In this document: piece by piece, positions 15,999-23,279 of the stretch
Numbering within the stretch: the stretch's first letter is position 1
Layout of the letters: each line of letters begins with the position of its first letter
Position numbers and translations under genes: made by a program
DNA from: JBKEDF01 sp047975325
GTDB lineage: Bacteria > Pseudomonadota > Alphaproteobacteria > Rhodobacterales > Rhodobacteraceae
Direction of reading: 5' to 3'
DNA: 30,333 nt
NCBI GenBank assembly: GCA_047975325.1
Contig: JBKEDF010000102.1
Location: 1-30,333 of the forward strand
Notes under the pieces: generated by a model
The model's input: the letters and a program-made list of their open reading frames with translations, nothing else
Database searches by the model: none
Told to the model about the DNA's origin: nothing

Positions 15999-17168
15999 AT
16001 GGGAAAACGCGGCAGGGTCGTGAAGCTGGCCATCCCCGTTCTGGCAAGCGGCTTCTTCGGCCAGATCATCGGACTATCCACCCGTATCGCAATCAGCTAT
16101 GAAGCGGTGGCGATGGGGTTGCAACCATTTGCCGTTCTTGCCTTATCTTCCGTTTTTTCCTTCCTGCCGATATTCATGGCCATGCATGTCGGCCGCTTCA
16201 ACGACCGCAACGGATCCGGCCCCGGGGTCATGATCGGGGCGATCATCCTGTTGCTGGGGGTCGCGCTGCCGGTATTCCTGTCGGGTTCCGTTGCCATGCT
16301 CGTCCTTTCGATGGCCTGCCTTGGCGTTGGGCAGACCTTGCAGATTGCAGCCCTTCAGGCGGAGATTTCGCAGATCGGCAGGGCGCGCCTGCGTGATCGG
16401 ATGATTGGCGGTTTCATGCTCTATCAATCCCTTGGGCAGGTGCTGGCCCCTCTCATGCTGACGACAGCGGGGCTTTTCCATTCCGGCACGCCCCATGTGG
16501 TGCTGTTCCGAATCGCACTGGGAACGGCGCTGGTCCAGTTGGCACTTGCCGCGCCAATCCGCCGGATTGCGCGGCACCCCGGCAGACGGGAACAACCTGT
16601 CCCCTTTCGCACCATCATTTCCACCCAGGGGTTGGTCTGGCTGGCCGTTTCAGGAAGCCTTTGCGTCGCAACGCAGGAAATCGCCTATGTCTTCACGCCG
16701 ATCATCGGCACCGAACGGAATATTGAACCTGCCTTCGTCGGCATCATGCTGGGCACCTTCGCCATCACGCAACTGATTGCCCGCGCGGCCTATTCCCATG
16801 CCGCACGGATACTGGGTCGTGAACGGCTGATGGCGGCCTCATTGGCGGTATCAGCCATCACCTTCACGATTTTCGCCCTTCCCCTTCCCCCCCTCGCAAT
16901 GACAGGGCTGCTTGCCATCGCCGGGCTGAGCCTCGGTTTCGCAGTTACATGTTCGGTTTCCCTGACCATGCAGCTTGCCCCCGCCCGCGCACGTGCGACA
17001 ACACTTTCGCTGCGCCTTGCGGTAAACCGGATCGGACAATTCGCCCTGCCGCTGGTTTCCGGTTCGACCACGGCCTTGCTCGGCGTGGGCGGTGTCTTTC
17101 TAACATCGGGACTCGTCATCGCATTTTGCCTGCCCCTCCTTCCTGCCACATTGAGGCACAAGGCGTGA
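15999..17168 (+). CDS. MFS transporter
   Basis: This 389-residue protein is a major facilitator superfamily carrier with about 12 hydrophobic segments in two halves. The loop between helices 2 and 3 carries a motif-A variant, G-R-F-N-D-R-N-G, near residues 64-71. A central hydrophilic loop near residues 185-205 (rich in Arg and His) separates the halves. Length is normal for a 12-helix MFS. The ATG follows GGAGG with about 7 bases' spacing, 15 bases after the TIM-barrel stop, so it belongs to the operon. It could import the substrate or an ester/glycoside form, or export an intermediate; the direction cannot be told from the sequence. Confidence 0.88.
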   Translation: MGKRGRVVKLAIPVLASGFFGQIIGLSTRIAISYEAVAMGLQPFAVLALSSVFSFLPIFMAMHVGRFNDRNGSGPGVMIGAIILLLGVALPVFLSGSVAMLVLSMACLGVGQTLQIAALQAEISQIGRARLRDRMIGGFMLYQSLGQVLAPLMLTTAGLFHSGTPHVVLFRIALGTALVQLALAAPIRRIARHPGRREQPVPFRTIISTQGLVWLAVSGSLCVATQEIAYVFTPIIGTERNIEPAFVGIMLGTFAITQLIARAAYSHAARILGRERLMAASLAVSAITFTIFALPLPPLAMTGLLAIAGLSLGFAVTCSVSLTMQLAPARARATTLSLRLAVNRIGQFALPLVSGSTTALLGVGGVFLTSGLVIAFCLPLLPATLRHKA

Positions 17169-17235
17169 CGCAGCCGGGCTCCATGGCCACACGAAATGCT
17201 ATGGCTGCCAGTTTCAAAAAACATTCAGTTTCAAT

Positions 17236-17247
17236 GTCTCCGGAGAC
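17236..17247. promoter_or_regulatory. 12-bp perfect palindrome between the MFS gene and aroQ 2
   Basis: GTCTCCGGAGAC is perfectly self-complementary and lies in the 136-base gap between the MFS stop (17168) and the dehydroquinase start, about 58 bases ahead of the latter. It could be an operator or part of an internal promoter. No other gene is convincing in this gap. Confidence 0.35.
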
Positions 17248-17304
17248 TAACCTGATCCCGGTTTGACGACGGGCCATGCCATGGGCCGATAACGCGAAGG
17301 GGGG

Positions 17305-17763
17305 ATGATGACCTCGACAGTACTTTGCCTGAATGGTCCAAATCTGAACATGCTCGGGGTGCGTGAGCCTGAAATCTATGGCCGCACGACCCTTGCCGAG
17401 ATTGAAACAGCGGCACGCGCAAAGGCAAAATCGCTGCAAATAGATATCGATTTTCGTCAGTCCAATTCCGAAACCGAACTTGTCACCTGGATCCAGCAAT
17501 CCTATCGCAAATTCGACGGGGTGATCATCAACCCGGCCGCCTATACCCATACCTCAATCGCAATCGCGGATGCCCTGCGGATTCTGGACTGCCCGATTAT
17601 CGAACTGCATTTCAACAATTCCTATCGTTACGCTGACCGGGCCTTCCGCCATCTTTCCCATGTGCGACCCGTTGCAACCGGGGTGATTTTCGGCTTCGGC
17701 GCCAGTGGCTATCTGGTAGCAATGGAGGCAATGTATCAATTGCTGAACCCGCCATGGGAATGA
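17305..17763 (+). CDS. aroQ: Type II 3-dehydroquinate dehydratase-like protein 2
   Basis: This 152-residue protein is a second type II dehydroquinase. It retains N-G-P-N-L-N near residues 10-15, lid residues Arg20 and Tyr25 (R-E-P-E-I-Y-G, closer to the canonical pattern than copy 1), Asn76/His82 (N-P-A-A-Y-T-H) and Glu100-x-His102. The residue two after His102 is Asn104 where most family members have Ser, and the following N-I-H segment reads N-S-Y, with an apparent short insertion before F-R-H. This alters the pocket that holds the substrate carboxylate and hydroxyls. An AAGGGGGG sequence precedes the two adjacent ATGs (17305 and 17308); the second has better spacing. It may handle a substrate other than 3-dehydroquinate. 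Confidence 0.9.
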   Translation: MMTSTVLCLNGPNLNMLGVREPEIYGRTTLAEIETAARAKAKSLQIDIDFRQSNSETELVTWIQQSYRKFDGVIINPAAYTHTSIAIADALRILDCPIIELHFNNSYRYADRAFRHLSHVRPVATGVIFGFGASGYLVAMEAMYQLLNPPWE

Positions 17764-17775
17764 TCCCCTGCCATA

Positions 17776-17792
17776 CGATATTTCAGATATCC
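17776..17792. promoter_or_regulatory. Dyad matching the 8956-8972 palindrome
   Basis: CGATAT-TTCAG-ATATC has the same CGATAT-N5-ATATC architecture as the dyad before the thiamine-diphosphate enzyme. It sits directly before the GTG at 17795, where a ribosome-binding site would be expected and none is clear. It may be a shared operator or a translational control hairpin. Confidence 0.35.
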
Positions 17793-17794
17793 CG

Positions 17795-18847
17795 GTGACG
17801 GAAATGGTTAAGACATCACGGCTTGCAATCGTCGGCGCAGGCATCATGGGGCGCCACCATCTAAAAACTGCCCTCGCCAATCCGGAGATCGAAGTGGTCG
17901 GGGTTTCAGATCCCGATCCGGCCGCCTTGCAGCAGATTGCCGCACAAGGAATTGCAACCTTCACGGATCACCTCACCATGATCGATCATCAGGCGCCGGA
18001 TGGTGTGTTGATTGCGACGCCCAATTCCTTCCATGCGCCCATCGCCCTCGATACGATCCGCAGAGGGTTGGCCACACTGATCGAAAAGCCGGTTGCAGAT
18101 ACGCTTGAAGCTGCACAGGCAGTCTTTCAAGCGCAACAGGACAGTGGTGCCCCTGTCCTGATCGGGCATCACCGACGCCATAACCCCCTTCTACAAGCAG
18201 CCCGGCAGCATATAGCCGAAGGCGGGCTTGGCCGCGTCACGGCAATCTCCGGCCTCTGGCTGCGACGCAAACCCGACGAATATTTCAACGATATCTGGAA
18301 GCTTGATCCGAAAAAGGGTGGTGGGGTCATCCTGATCAACGCAGTTCACGATTTCGACAGTCTGCGTATGCTTTGCGGCGATATCGAAAGTATCTGCGCC
18401 GCCAGTTCAAACACCACTCGCGGTTTCGAGGTTGAGGATACAGCCGCGATCCTGCTGCGGTTCCGTTCCGGGGCGCTGGCGACACTCACGGTTTCCGATA
18501 CGGTCGTGGCCCCCTGGTGCTGGGAAATGACCGCAAGGGAAGATCCGCGCTTTGCCCATGTTCCGGAAAACAGCTACCTGATCTGCGGAACCGAGGCATC
18601 ACTGACAATTCCAACGCTCGAACGCTGGAGCAACAGCCCCAATGGCGGGCGCGATGCCAGTTTCAGACGACAGAGGCTTTATCACGTTCCGGCAGATTCA
18701 ATGACCCTGCAAATGGCACATTTCGCCCGCGTCATGCGGCGCGAAACAGGCCCCATGGTCGATATCAGTGACGGGATGAAGACGCTGGCAGCAACCCTGG
18801 CAGTGGCCCGTTCGGCAAGTTCCGGAAAATGGGTCCATCTGGATTGA
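17795..18847 (+). CDS. Gfo/Idh/MocA-family oxidoreductase 1
   Basis: This 350-residue protein is a NAD(P)-dependent oxidoreductase of the Gfo/Idh/MocA family, enzymes that oxidise ring hydroxyls of sugars and cyclitols. The N-terminal Rossmann motif is V-G-A-G-I-M-G-R-H-H near residues 13-22. The E-K-P-V-A-D motif, whose Lys is catalytic, is near residues 93-98. The substrate domain contains K-G-G-G-V-I-L-I-N-A-V-H-D-F-D near 173-187, with the Asn-x-x-His-Asp arrangement typical of the family. The GTG at 17795 is the first start; an ATG at 17804 is an alternative. Neither has a good ribosome-binding site. The gene lies 31 bases after the dehydroquinase. A myo-inositol-like or sugar-acid substrate is consistent, but the true substrate is unknown. 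Confidence 0.92.
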   Translation: MTEMVKTSRLAIVGAGIMGRHHLKTALANPEIEVVGVSDPDPAALQQIAAQGIATFTDHLTMIDHQAPDGVLIATPNSFHAPIALDTIRRGLATLIEKPVADTLEAAQAVFQAQQDSGAPVLIGHHRRHNPLLQAARQHIAEGGLGRVTAISGLWLRRKPDEYFNDIWKLDPKKGGGVILINAVHDFDSLRMLCGDIESICAASSNTTRGFEVEDTAAILLRFRSGALATLTVSDTVVAPWCWEMTAREDPRFAHVPENSYLICGTEASLTIPTLERWSNSPNGGRDASFRRQRLYHVPADSMTLQMAHFARVMRRETGPMVDISDGMKTLAATLAVARSASSGKWVHLD

Positions 18848-18970
18848 CGTTGTCCCATTGACCCTGCTTTGAGCCAGCCGCGCTCTTGCAGGAAGAACGA
18901 TCCGGTTTTGGACAGCAACATTTCCTTTGCCTAGGACAGATAAAGGGGATCGGCAGGAGGGCCACAGGAC

Positions 18971-20461
18971 ATGGGTAATACCGCAATCAGGACACTGCCG
19001 GAACCGGATACGGTTCTTCCGAAGAATCGCGGGCTCTATTTCGGCGGAGCTTGGCACGAAGCCGGCGGAGGCAGGACATTCGAGGGCTTCAGCCCGGGAA
19101 ATGGATCTTCGCTGGGAATGGTGGCTGATGCCACCGAAGAGGATGTATCAGCCGCAATTGCGGCAGCCCATGCTGCCTTCCCCGACTGGGCTGGAACAGC
19201 GCCGCTGGAACGGGCGCGCATCCTGCGCGAACTGGCCGCGATCATCCGCGCCAATGCGACCGAACTGGCGCTTCTCGATGCAATCGACTGCGGCAATCCG
19301 GTCCGTGCCATGACCGGCGATGCGGCAATCGCCACAGCACAAATCGAACTTTTCGCGGGATTCGTGACGGAGATGAAGGGCGCATCAATCCCCATGGGAC
19401 CGGGGCGGCTGAATGTATCGGTGCGTGAACCGCTTGGTGTTGTCGCAAGGATATCGCCCTTCAATCACCCGTTCATGTTCGCCGCAGCCAAGATTGCGGC
19501 ACCGCTGGCGGCCGGGAATACCGTATTGATAAAGCCGCCTGAACAGGCCCCGCTTTCCGCGCTTCGGCTTGCCGAACTGGCGGGCCATCTGTTCCCGCCC
19601 GGCGTTTTCAATGTCATCACCGGAAGCTCCCGCGATGTCGGTGCCTGGATGGTTGCGGATCCGCGAGTGGCCAAGACCGGGTTGATCGGCAGTGTCGCGG
19701 CCGGACGGGCAGTGATGCAGGCTTCGGCGGCACTGCTCAAGCCTGTTCTTCTTGAACTCGGCGGCAAGAACGCACTGATCGCCTTTGCCGATACGGATCC
19801 GGAGGCCGTGGCACAAGCGATGATAGCAGGGATGAATTTTGCCTGGTGCGGACAATCCTGCGGATCCACCAGCCGGGCGTTTCTGCATGAAGATATCCAT
19901 GACGAGGTCCTGGGACATCTGGCCAGGCAGATCGGCGCATTCCGGCCCGGCCCCCCGGAACGCTGGGAAACCAGCATGGGGGCGCTGGCCAGCAAAGCGC
20001 AATTTGAACGTACATTGCGCTATATCGATATCGGTAAGGCCGAAGGTGCAACGCTGTTTTCCGGAGGCAAGCAGCCCGAAGGGGACGGGTTGGAAAACGG
20101 CTATTTCGTTGAACCGACCGTTTTTACCGATGTCACGACGGATATGGTCATCGCCCGAGAAGAAATATTCGGGCCCGTACTTTCTGTGCTGCGCTGGCGG
20201 GATGAGAAAACAATGCTGGCTGATGTCAATGCACTGGATCTTGGTCTGACCTGTTCCATCTGGACCCGGAATTTCGATACTGCCCTGCGCGTCGCAACCT
20301 CGGTGGAAGCCGGATATGTCTGGGTCAATGAGGTAAGCAGACATTTTGTCGGAGCCCCTTTCGGCGGCAAGAAGCAATCGGGCCTCGGGCGAGAGGAATG
20401 CATCGAGGAAATGCTTTCCTTCACTGAATTGAAGAACATCCACATGAGGTTTGGCAACTAA
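18971..20461 (+). CDS. NAD(P)-dependent aldehyde dehydrogenase
   Basis: This 496-residue enzyme belongs to the aldehyde dehydrogenase superfamily, oxidising an aldehyde to a carboxylate. The catalytic Glu lies in L-E-L-G-G-K-N near residues 260-266, and the nucleophilic Cys in G-Q-S-C-G-S near residue 297. The oxyanion/cofactor Asn is in S-P-F-N-H-P-F near 165, and E-E-I-F-G-P-V-L near 397 is intact. The C-terminus (G-A-P-F-G-G-K-K-Q-S-G-L-G-R-E) is canonical. Length is normal. AGGAGGG precedes the ATG by about 9 bases. A 123-base gap upstream could hold a secondary promoter. It is followed by a hairpin and a second Gfo/Idh/MocA gene. The aldehyde it acts on is probably released by one of the aldolase/lyase-type enzymes here. 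Confidence 0.95.
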   Translation: MGNTAIRTLPEPDTVLPKNRGLYFGGAWHEAGGGRTFEGFSPGNGSSLGMVADATEEDVSAAIAAAHAAFPDWAGTAPLERARILRELAAIIRANATELALLDAIDCGNPVRAMTGDAAIATAQIELFAGFVTEMKGASIPMGPGRLNVSVREPLGVVARISPFNHPFMFAAAKIAAPLAAGNTVLIKPPEQAPLSALRLAELAGHLFPPGVFNVITGSSRDVGAWMVADPRVAKTGLIGSVAAGRAVMQASAALLKPVLLELGGKNALIAFADTDPEAVAQAMIAGMNFAWCGQSCGSTSRAFLHEDIHDEVLGHLARQIGAFRPGPPERWETSMGALASKAQFERTLRYIDIGKAEGATLFSGGKQPEGDGLENGYFVEPTVFTDVTTDMVIAREEIFGPVLSVLRWRDEKTMLADVNALDLGLTCSIWTRNFDTALRVATSVEAGYVWVNEVSRHFVGAPFGGKKQSGLGREECIEEMLSFTELKNIHMRFGN

Positions 20462-20467
20462 GGCCCG

Positions 20468-20496
20468 CCCTGGCGCTTTCACCCGAATGGCCAGGG
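20468..20496 (+). promoter_or_regulatory. Hairpin after the aldehyde dehydrogenase gene
   Basis: CCCTGGC at 20468-20474 pairs perfectly with GCCAGGG at 20490-20496 across a 15-base loop. It begins 7 bases after the stop codon. Only a short ATTT follows, so it is not a good intrinsic terminator and may be an intra-operon mRNA processing or stabilising element. Confidence 0.55.
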
Positions 20497-20527
20497 ATTT
20501 CCCAAAAAGGCAGAAGGAGAGTTCGCG

Positions 20528-21511
20528 ATGAAATTTGCGGTGATCGGATCACTGGGCTGGGCAGGTACGCGCCATATCGAAGCCCTGCAAAAGCTTGGCC
20601 ATGAGATTGTCGCGGTAGTCGATCCCGGCGAAGGCTGCGCGGCACAGGCCGCCGCGATCGGGGCAATCGGACTTGCCAGCCTCGATGATCTGGATCTTTC
20701 CTCCGTTGAAGCCGCGACCCTTGCCCTGCCGCCAAGCCTGCACCCGGATGCAACACGCAAACTGGCCAATGCCGGCATTCATGTGATGTGCGAAAAGCCA
20801 ATGGCACCGGACAGCCTTGAAGCCCGGGCGCTGGTCGATTTTGCCAAGACAGTGAATGCCACTATCATGCCCGGTTACCTGCTGCGGACCAATCCGCATA
20901 TCCGGGGATTTGTCGACGGGCTGCGTTCCCTGGGTCCAGTGCGTCGGTTGCATATTTCAACCAATGTACGCAAACCTTCCATGGCTGGCTGGCGCAGCGA
21001 ACCGCAGATCGGCGGCGCATTGCTGGTCAACGCGATCCATCAGCTTGACCTTGCAACCTGGTTTGTCGACGCACCGCTGCGACCCCGGATGGCGCAGCTC
21101 GACAATGTCCATTTCGACGCCCCGACCGAGGATCTGTTCTATACAGCGCTGGTTTCCGAAAACGGCGTGACGGCAAGCGTTCTGAGTTCCTGGTCCCCAC
21201 ATCCGCCGATTTGCACCGATGGGTTGATGGTGACGGATGCCGGACGTCTCAGGATCGAGGCGGAAACCGATAGCGGTTCAATCGTATTGACAGCGAAAGG
21301 CTATCGCATCAACGGCGAGGAGATCGAACTGGAAGGCGTGGTCGACGTCAACCAGTTCATGAAGGAGTTGGAACATTTCGTCGATGCAATCGAAAACAAA
21401 ACGCCACTCTGGGTGACGGTTGAAGATAATCTTGCCGTCCAGCAATTGATCGAAGATTGCCGGGCCGCCGCCATCGCGCCGGCCGGGCGCATTGCCTCCC
21501 GCGCTGCCTGA
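20528..21511 (+). CDS. Gfo/Idh/MocA-family oxidoreductase 2
   Basis: This 327-residue protein is a second NAD(P)-dependent Gfo/Idh/MocA oxidoreductase, only distantly similar to the one at 17795-18847. The Rossmann motif is atypical, G-S-L-G-W-A-G-T-R-H near residues 8-17. The C-E-K-P-M-A-P segment near residues 91-97 carries the usual catalytic Lys. The active-site strand G-G-A-L-L-V-N-A-I-H-Q-L-D lies near residues 162-174, with Gln in place of the Asp seen in many relatives. The ATG is preceded by GGAGAG about 6 bases upstream, 66 bases after the aldehyde dehydrogenase. Pairing of two such enzymes suggests oxidation and reduction at different ring positions, or a transient 3-keto intermediate. 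The substrate is unknown. Confidence 0.9.
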   Translation: MKFAVIGSLGWAGTRHIEALQKLGHEIVAVVDPGEGCAAQAAAIGAIGLASLDDLDLSSVEAATLALPPSLHPDATRKLANAGIHVMCEKPMAPDSLEARALVDFAKTVNATIMPGYLLRTNPHIRGFVDGLRSLGPVRRLHISTNVRKPSMAGWRSEPQIGGALLVNAIHQLDLATWFVDAPLRPRMAQLDNVHFDAPTEDLFYTALVSENGVTASVLSSWSPHPPICTDGLMVTDAGRLRIEAETDSGSIVLTAKGYRINGEEIELEGVVDVNQFMKELEHFVDAIENKTPLWVTVEDNLAVQQLIEDCRAAAIAPAGRIASRAA

Positions 21512-21533
21512 ACCGCCCCAGAGGAAAAACGAA

Positions 21534-23279
21534 GTGGCAACATCACCTTCAATTCCTGTTGATACGGATGTCATTGTCATCGGCTCGGGCGCAGCTGGGC
21601 TTGCAACAGCCTGCGCGGCAAAGGCAATGGGGCTGGATGTCGTAATCGTCGAAAAGGAAAGCCGTTTTGGCGGCACAACGGCACTTTCGGGGGCGGCAAT
21701 CTGGATCCCGCTCGGCGATGCCGCAATTGCCGCCGAAGCCGGTGACAGCCGCGAAAAGGTTATGGAATATCTCCATGCAACCATCGGAAAGGAGGCCGAT
21801 GACACCTTGCTTGGCGCCTTTGTCGATGCTGCCGGTGAAGCCTTGAGCTATCTTCAGGCGCACACGCATCTGCGTTATCTGCCACGTAAAACCGCACCCG
21901 ACTATCATTGTGAAAATCCGGGGGCGAGCACAACAGGCCGGGTGTTCGATGTCGTCGAATTCGATGGCCGGCGGCTGGGAAGGAACTTTGCCAATCTGCG
22001 GGCCCCGCTTCCGACGCATCTGGTTTTCGGTGGCATGATGGTCAATCGCGCCGATGTCTCTGCCCTGCTCAATTTTGGCCGGAACCGCAGCCAAAGCTGG
22101 CACAGCCTGAAACTGATCGCACGCTACGCGCTGGACCGGATCAACGGAAGGCGCGGCACACGTCTGGTGGTTGGCAGTGCCCTGGTTGGGCGGCTGGCGC
22201 TCTCGGTCCATGAGATGGGCATTCCGTTATGGCTCAACTGTCCGGCAACCGGGCTCATACGCGAAAACGGGCGTATTTCCGGTATTCGCTGCACGGGAAC
22301 CGACGGTCAACCTCGTGAAATACAAGCCCGCCATGCGGTGGTCATGGCAACCGGTGGTTTTGCCGCCGATCCCGAACGCAGCCGGGACGCCCGTGGCAGA
22401 TCAGCCTCCGCACATTTTACCATGGCCACACTTTCAGCCCGGGGGGAAGGTCAGACCATGGCCTGCGCCGAAGGGGCAATCATGGCCCAAAAAGGGCAAA
22501 GCGCTTTTTTCTGGGCACCAGTGTCCATCCATCGCGACAAGACAGGAAAACAAAGACAATTTGCCCATCTGACACTGGATCGGGCAAAACCCGGCATAAT
22601 CGCTGTCAACCAACAAGGCGAACGATTCACCAATGAGGCGGACTCCTATCATCGTTTCGGAGCGGCGCTGCAATCCCTGTCCGGAGCCGGAAAGGATACC
22701 CCCGTCGCCTGGCTCCTTTGCGATGCCGTGGCACTGCGAAAATACGGTCTCGGGCTGGCCCGGCCCTATCCGGCGCATCATGGCAACCGACAATTGCTCC
22801 GCGATGGCTATCTTGTCAGCGCGCAGAACATCGCGGATCTTGCTGCACAAATTCATGCCCCCGCAGCATCCCTGGCCGAGACAATTGCGCGGCACAATGG
22901 CTTTGCGGAAACCGGCAGGGACCTTGATTTTGCCAAGGGTGCCAGCGCGCATAATATCTCCCTGGGGGATCCGGTCGTCGGCCCCAATCCCTGTCTCGCG
23001 CCCCTTGTTTACCCTCCTTTCCATGCAATCGGTCTGCATAGCGGTGACCTGGGTACCGCGCTGGGGCTGAAAACAGACAGGCGGGCACGGGTTTTGGGGG
23101 CCGACAACAAGGCGATTCCCGGGCTCTATGCGGTTGGAAACGACATGAATTCAATCATGGGCGGGACCTACCCTGCGGCAGGCATTACGCTTGGCCCAGC
23201 CCTGACCTTTGCCTATCTCGCAGCACAGGATATCGCCAAAAAAACCGGTTTCGGGGGAGACAATGCAAATCAGGCCTGA
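21534..23279 (+). CDS. FAD-dependent dehydrogenase (3-ketosteroid-dehydrogenase / fumarate-reductase flavoprotein family)
   Basis: About 581 residues. The N-terminal FAD motif V-I-G-S-G-A-A-G is near residues 15-22, followed by I-V-E-K at 39-42 and G-G-T-T-A-L-S-G-A-A near 47-56. The C-terminal FAD-binding segment G-N-D-M-N-S-I-M-G-G-T-Y-P-A-A-G-I-T is intact. This layout is shared by 3-ketosteroid delta-1-dehydrogenases and fumarate-reductase-like flavoproteins, which desaturate or reduce a ring or chain next to a carbonyl. I chose the GTG at 21534 because GAGGA lies 8 bases ahead; an ATG at 21492 would overlap the previous gene by 20 bases. In this cluster it could desaturate a cyclohexanone or cyclohexenone-type intermediate. 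It overlaps the next gene by 17 bases. Confidence 0.9.
   Translation: MATSPSIPVDTDVIVIGSGAAGLATACAAKAMGLDVVIVEKESRFGGTTALSGAAIWIPLGDAAIAAEAGDSREKVMEYLHATIGKEADDTLLGAFVDAAGEALSYLQAHTHLRYLPRKTAPDYHCENPGASTTGRVFDVVEFDGRRLGRNFANLRAPLPTHLVFGGMMVNRADVSALLNFGRNRSQSWHSLKLIARYALDRINGRRGTRLVVGSALVGRLALSVHEMGIPLWLNCPATGLIRENGRISGIRCTGTDGQPREIQARHAVVMATGGFAADPERSRDARGRSASAHFTMATLSARGEGQTMACAEGAIMAQKGQSAFFWAPVSIHRDKTGKQRQFAHLTLDRAKPGIIAVNQQGERFTNEADSYHRFGAALQSLSGAGKDTPVAWLLCDAVALRKYGLGLARPYPAHHGNRQLLRDGYLVSAQNIADLAAQIHAPAASLAETIARHNGFAETGRDLDFAKGASAHNISLGDPVVGPNPCLAPLVYPPFHAIGLHSGDLGTALGLKTDRRARVLGADNKAIPGLYAVGNDMNSIMGGTYPAAGITLGPALTFAYLAAQDIAKKTGFGGDNANQA

Noticed and set aside
17184..17266. Small 27-codon frame between the MFS gene and aroQ 2
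   Set aside because: It has no ribosome-binding site or recognisable sequence and is likely chance.
19385..20482. Minus-strand frame of 365 codons opposite the aldehyde dehydrogenase
   Set aside because: It is an antisense shadow of an intact ALDH with all catalytic motifs.
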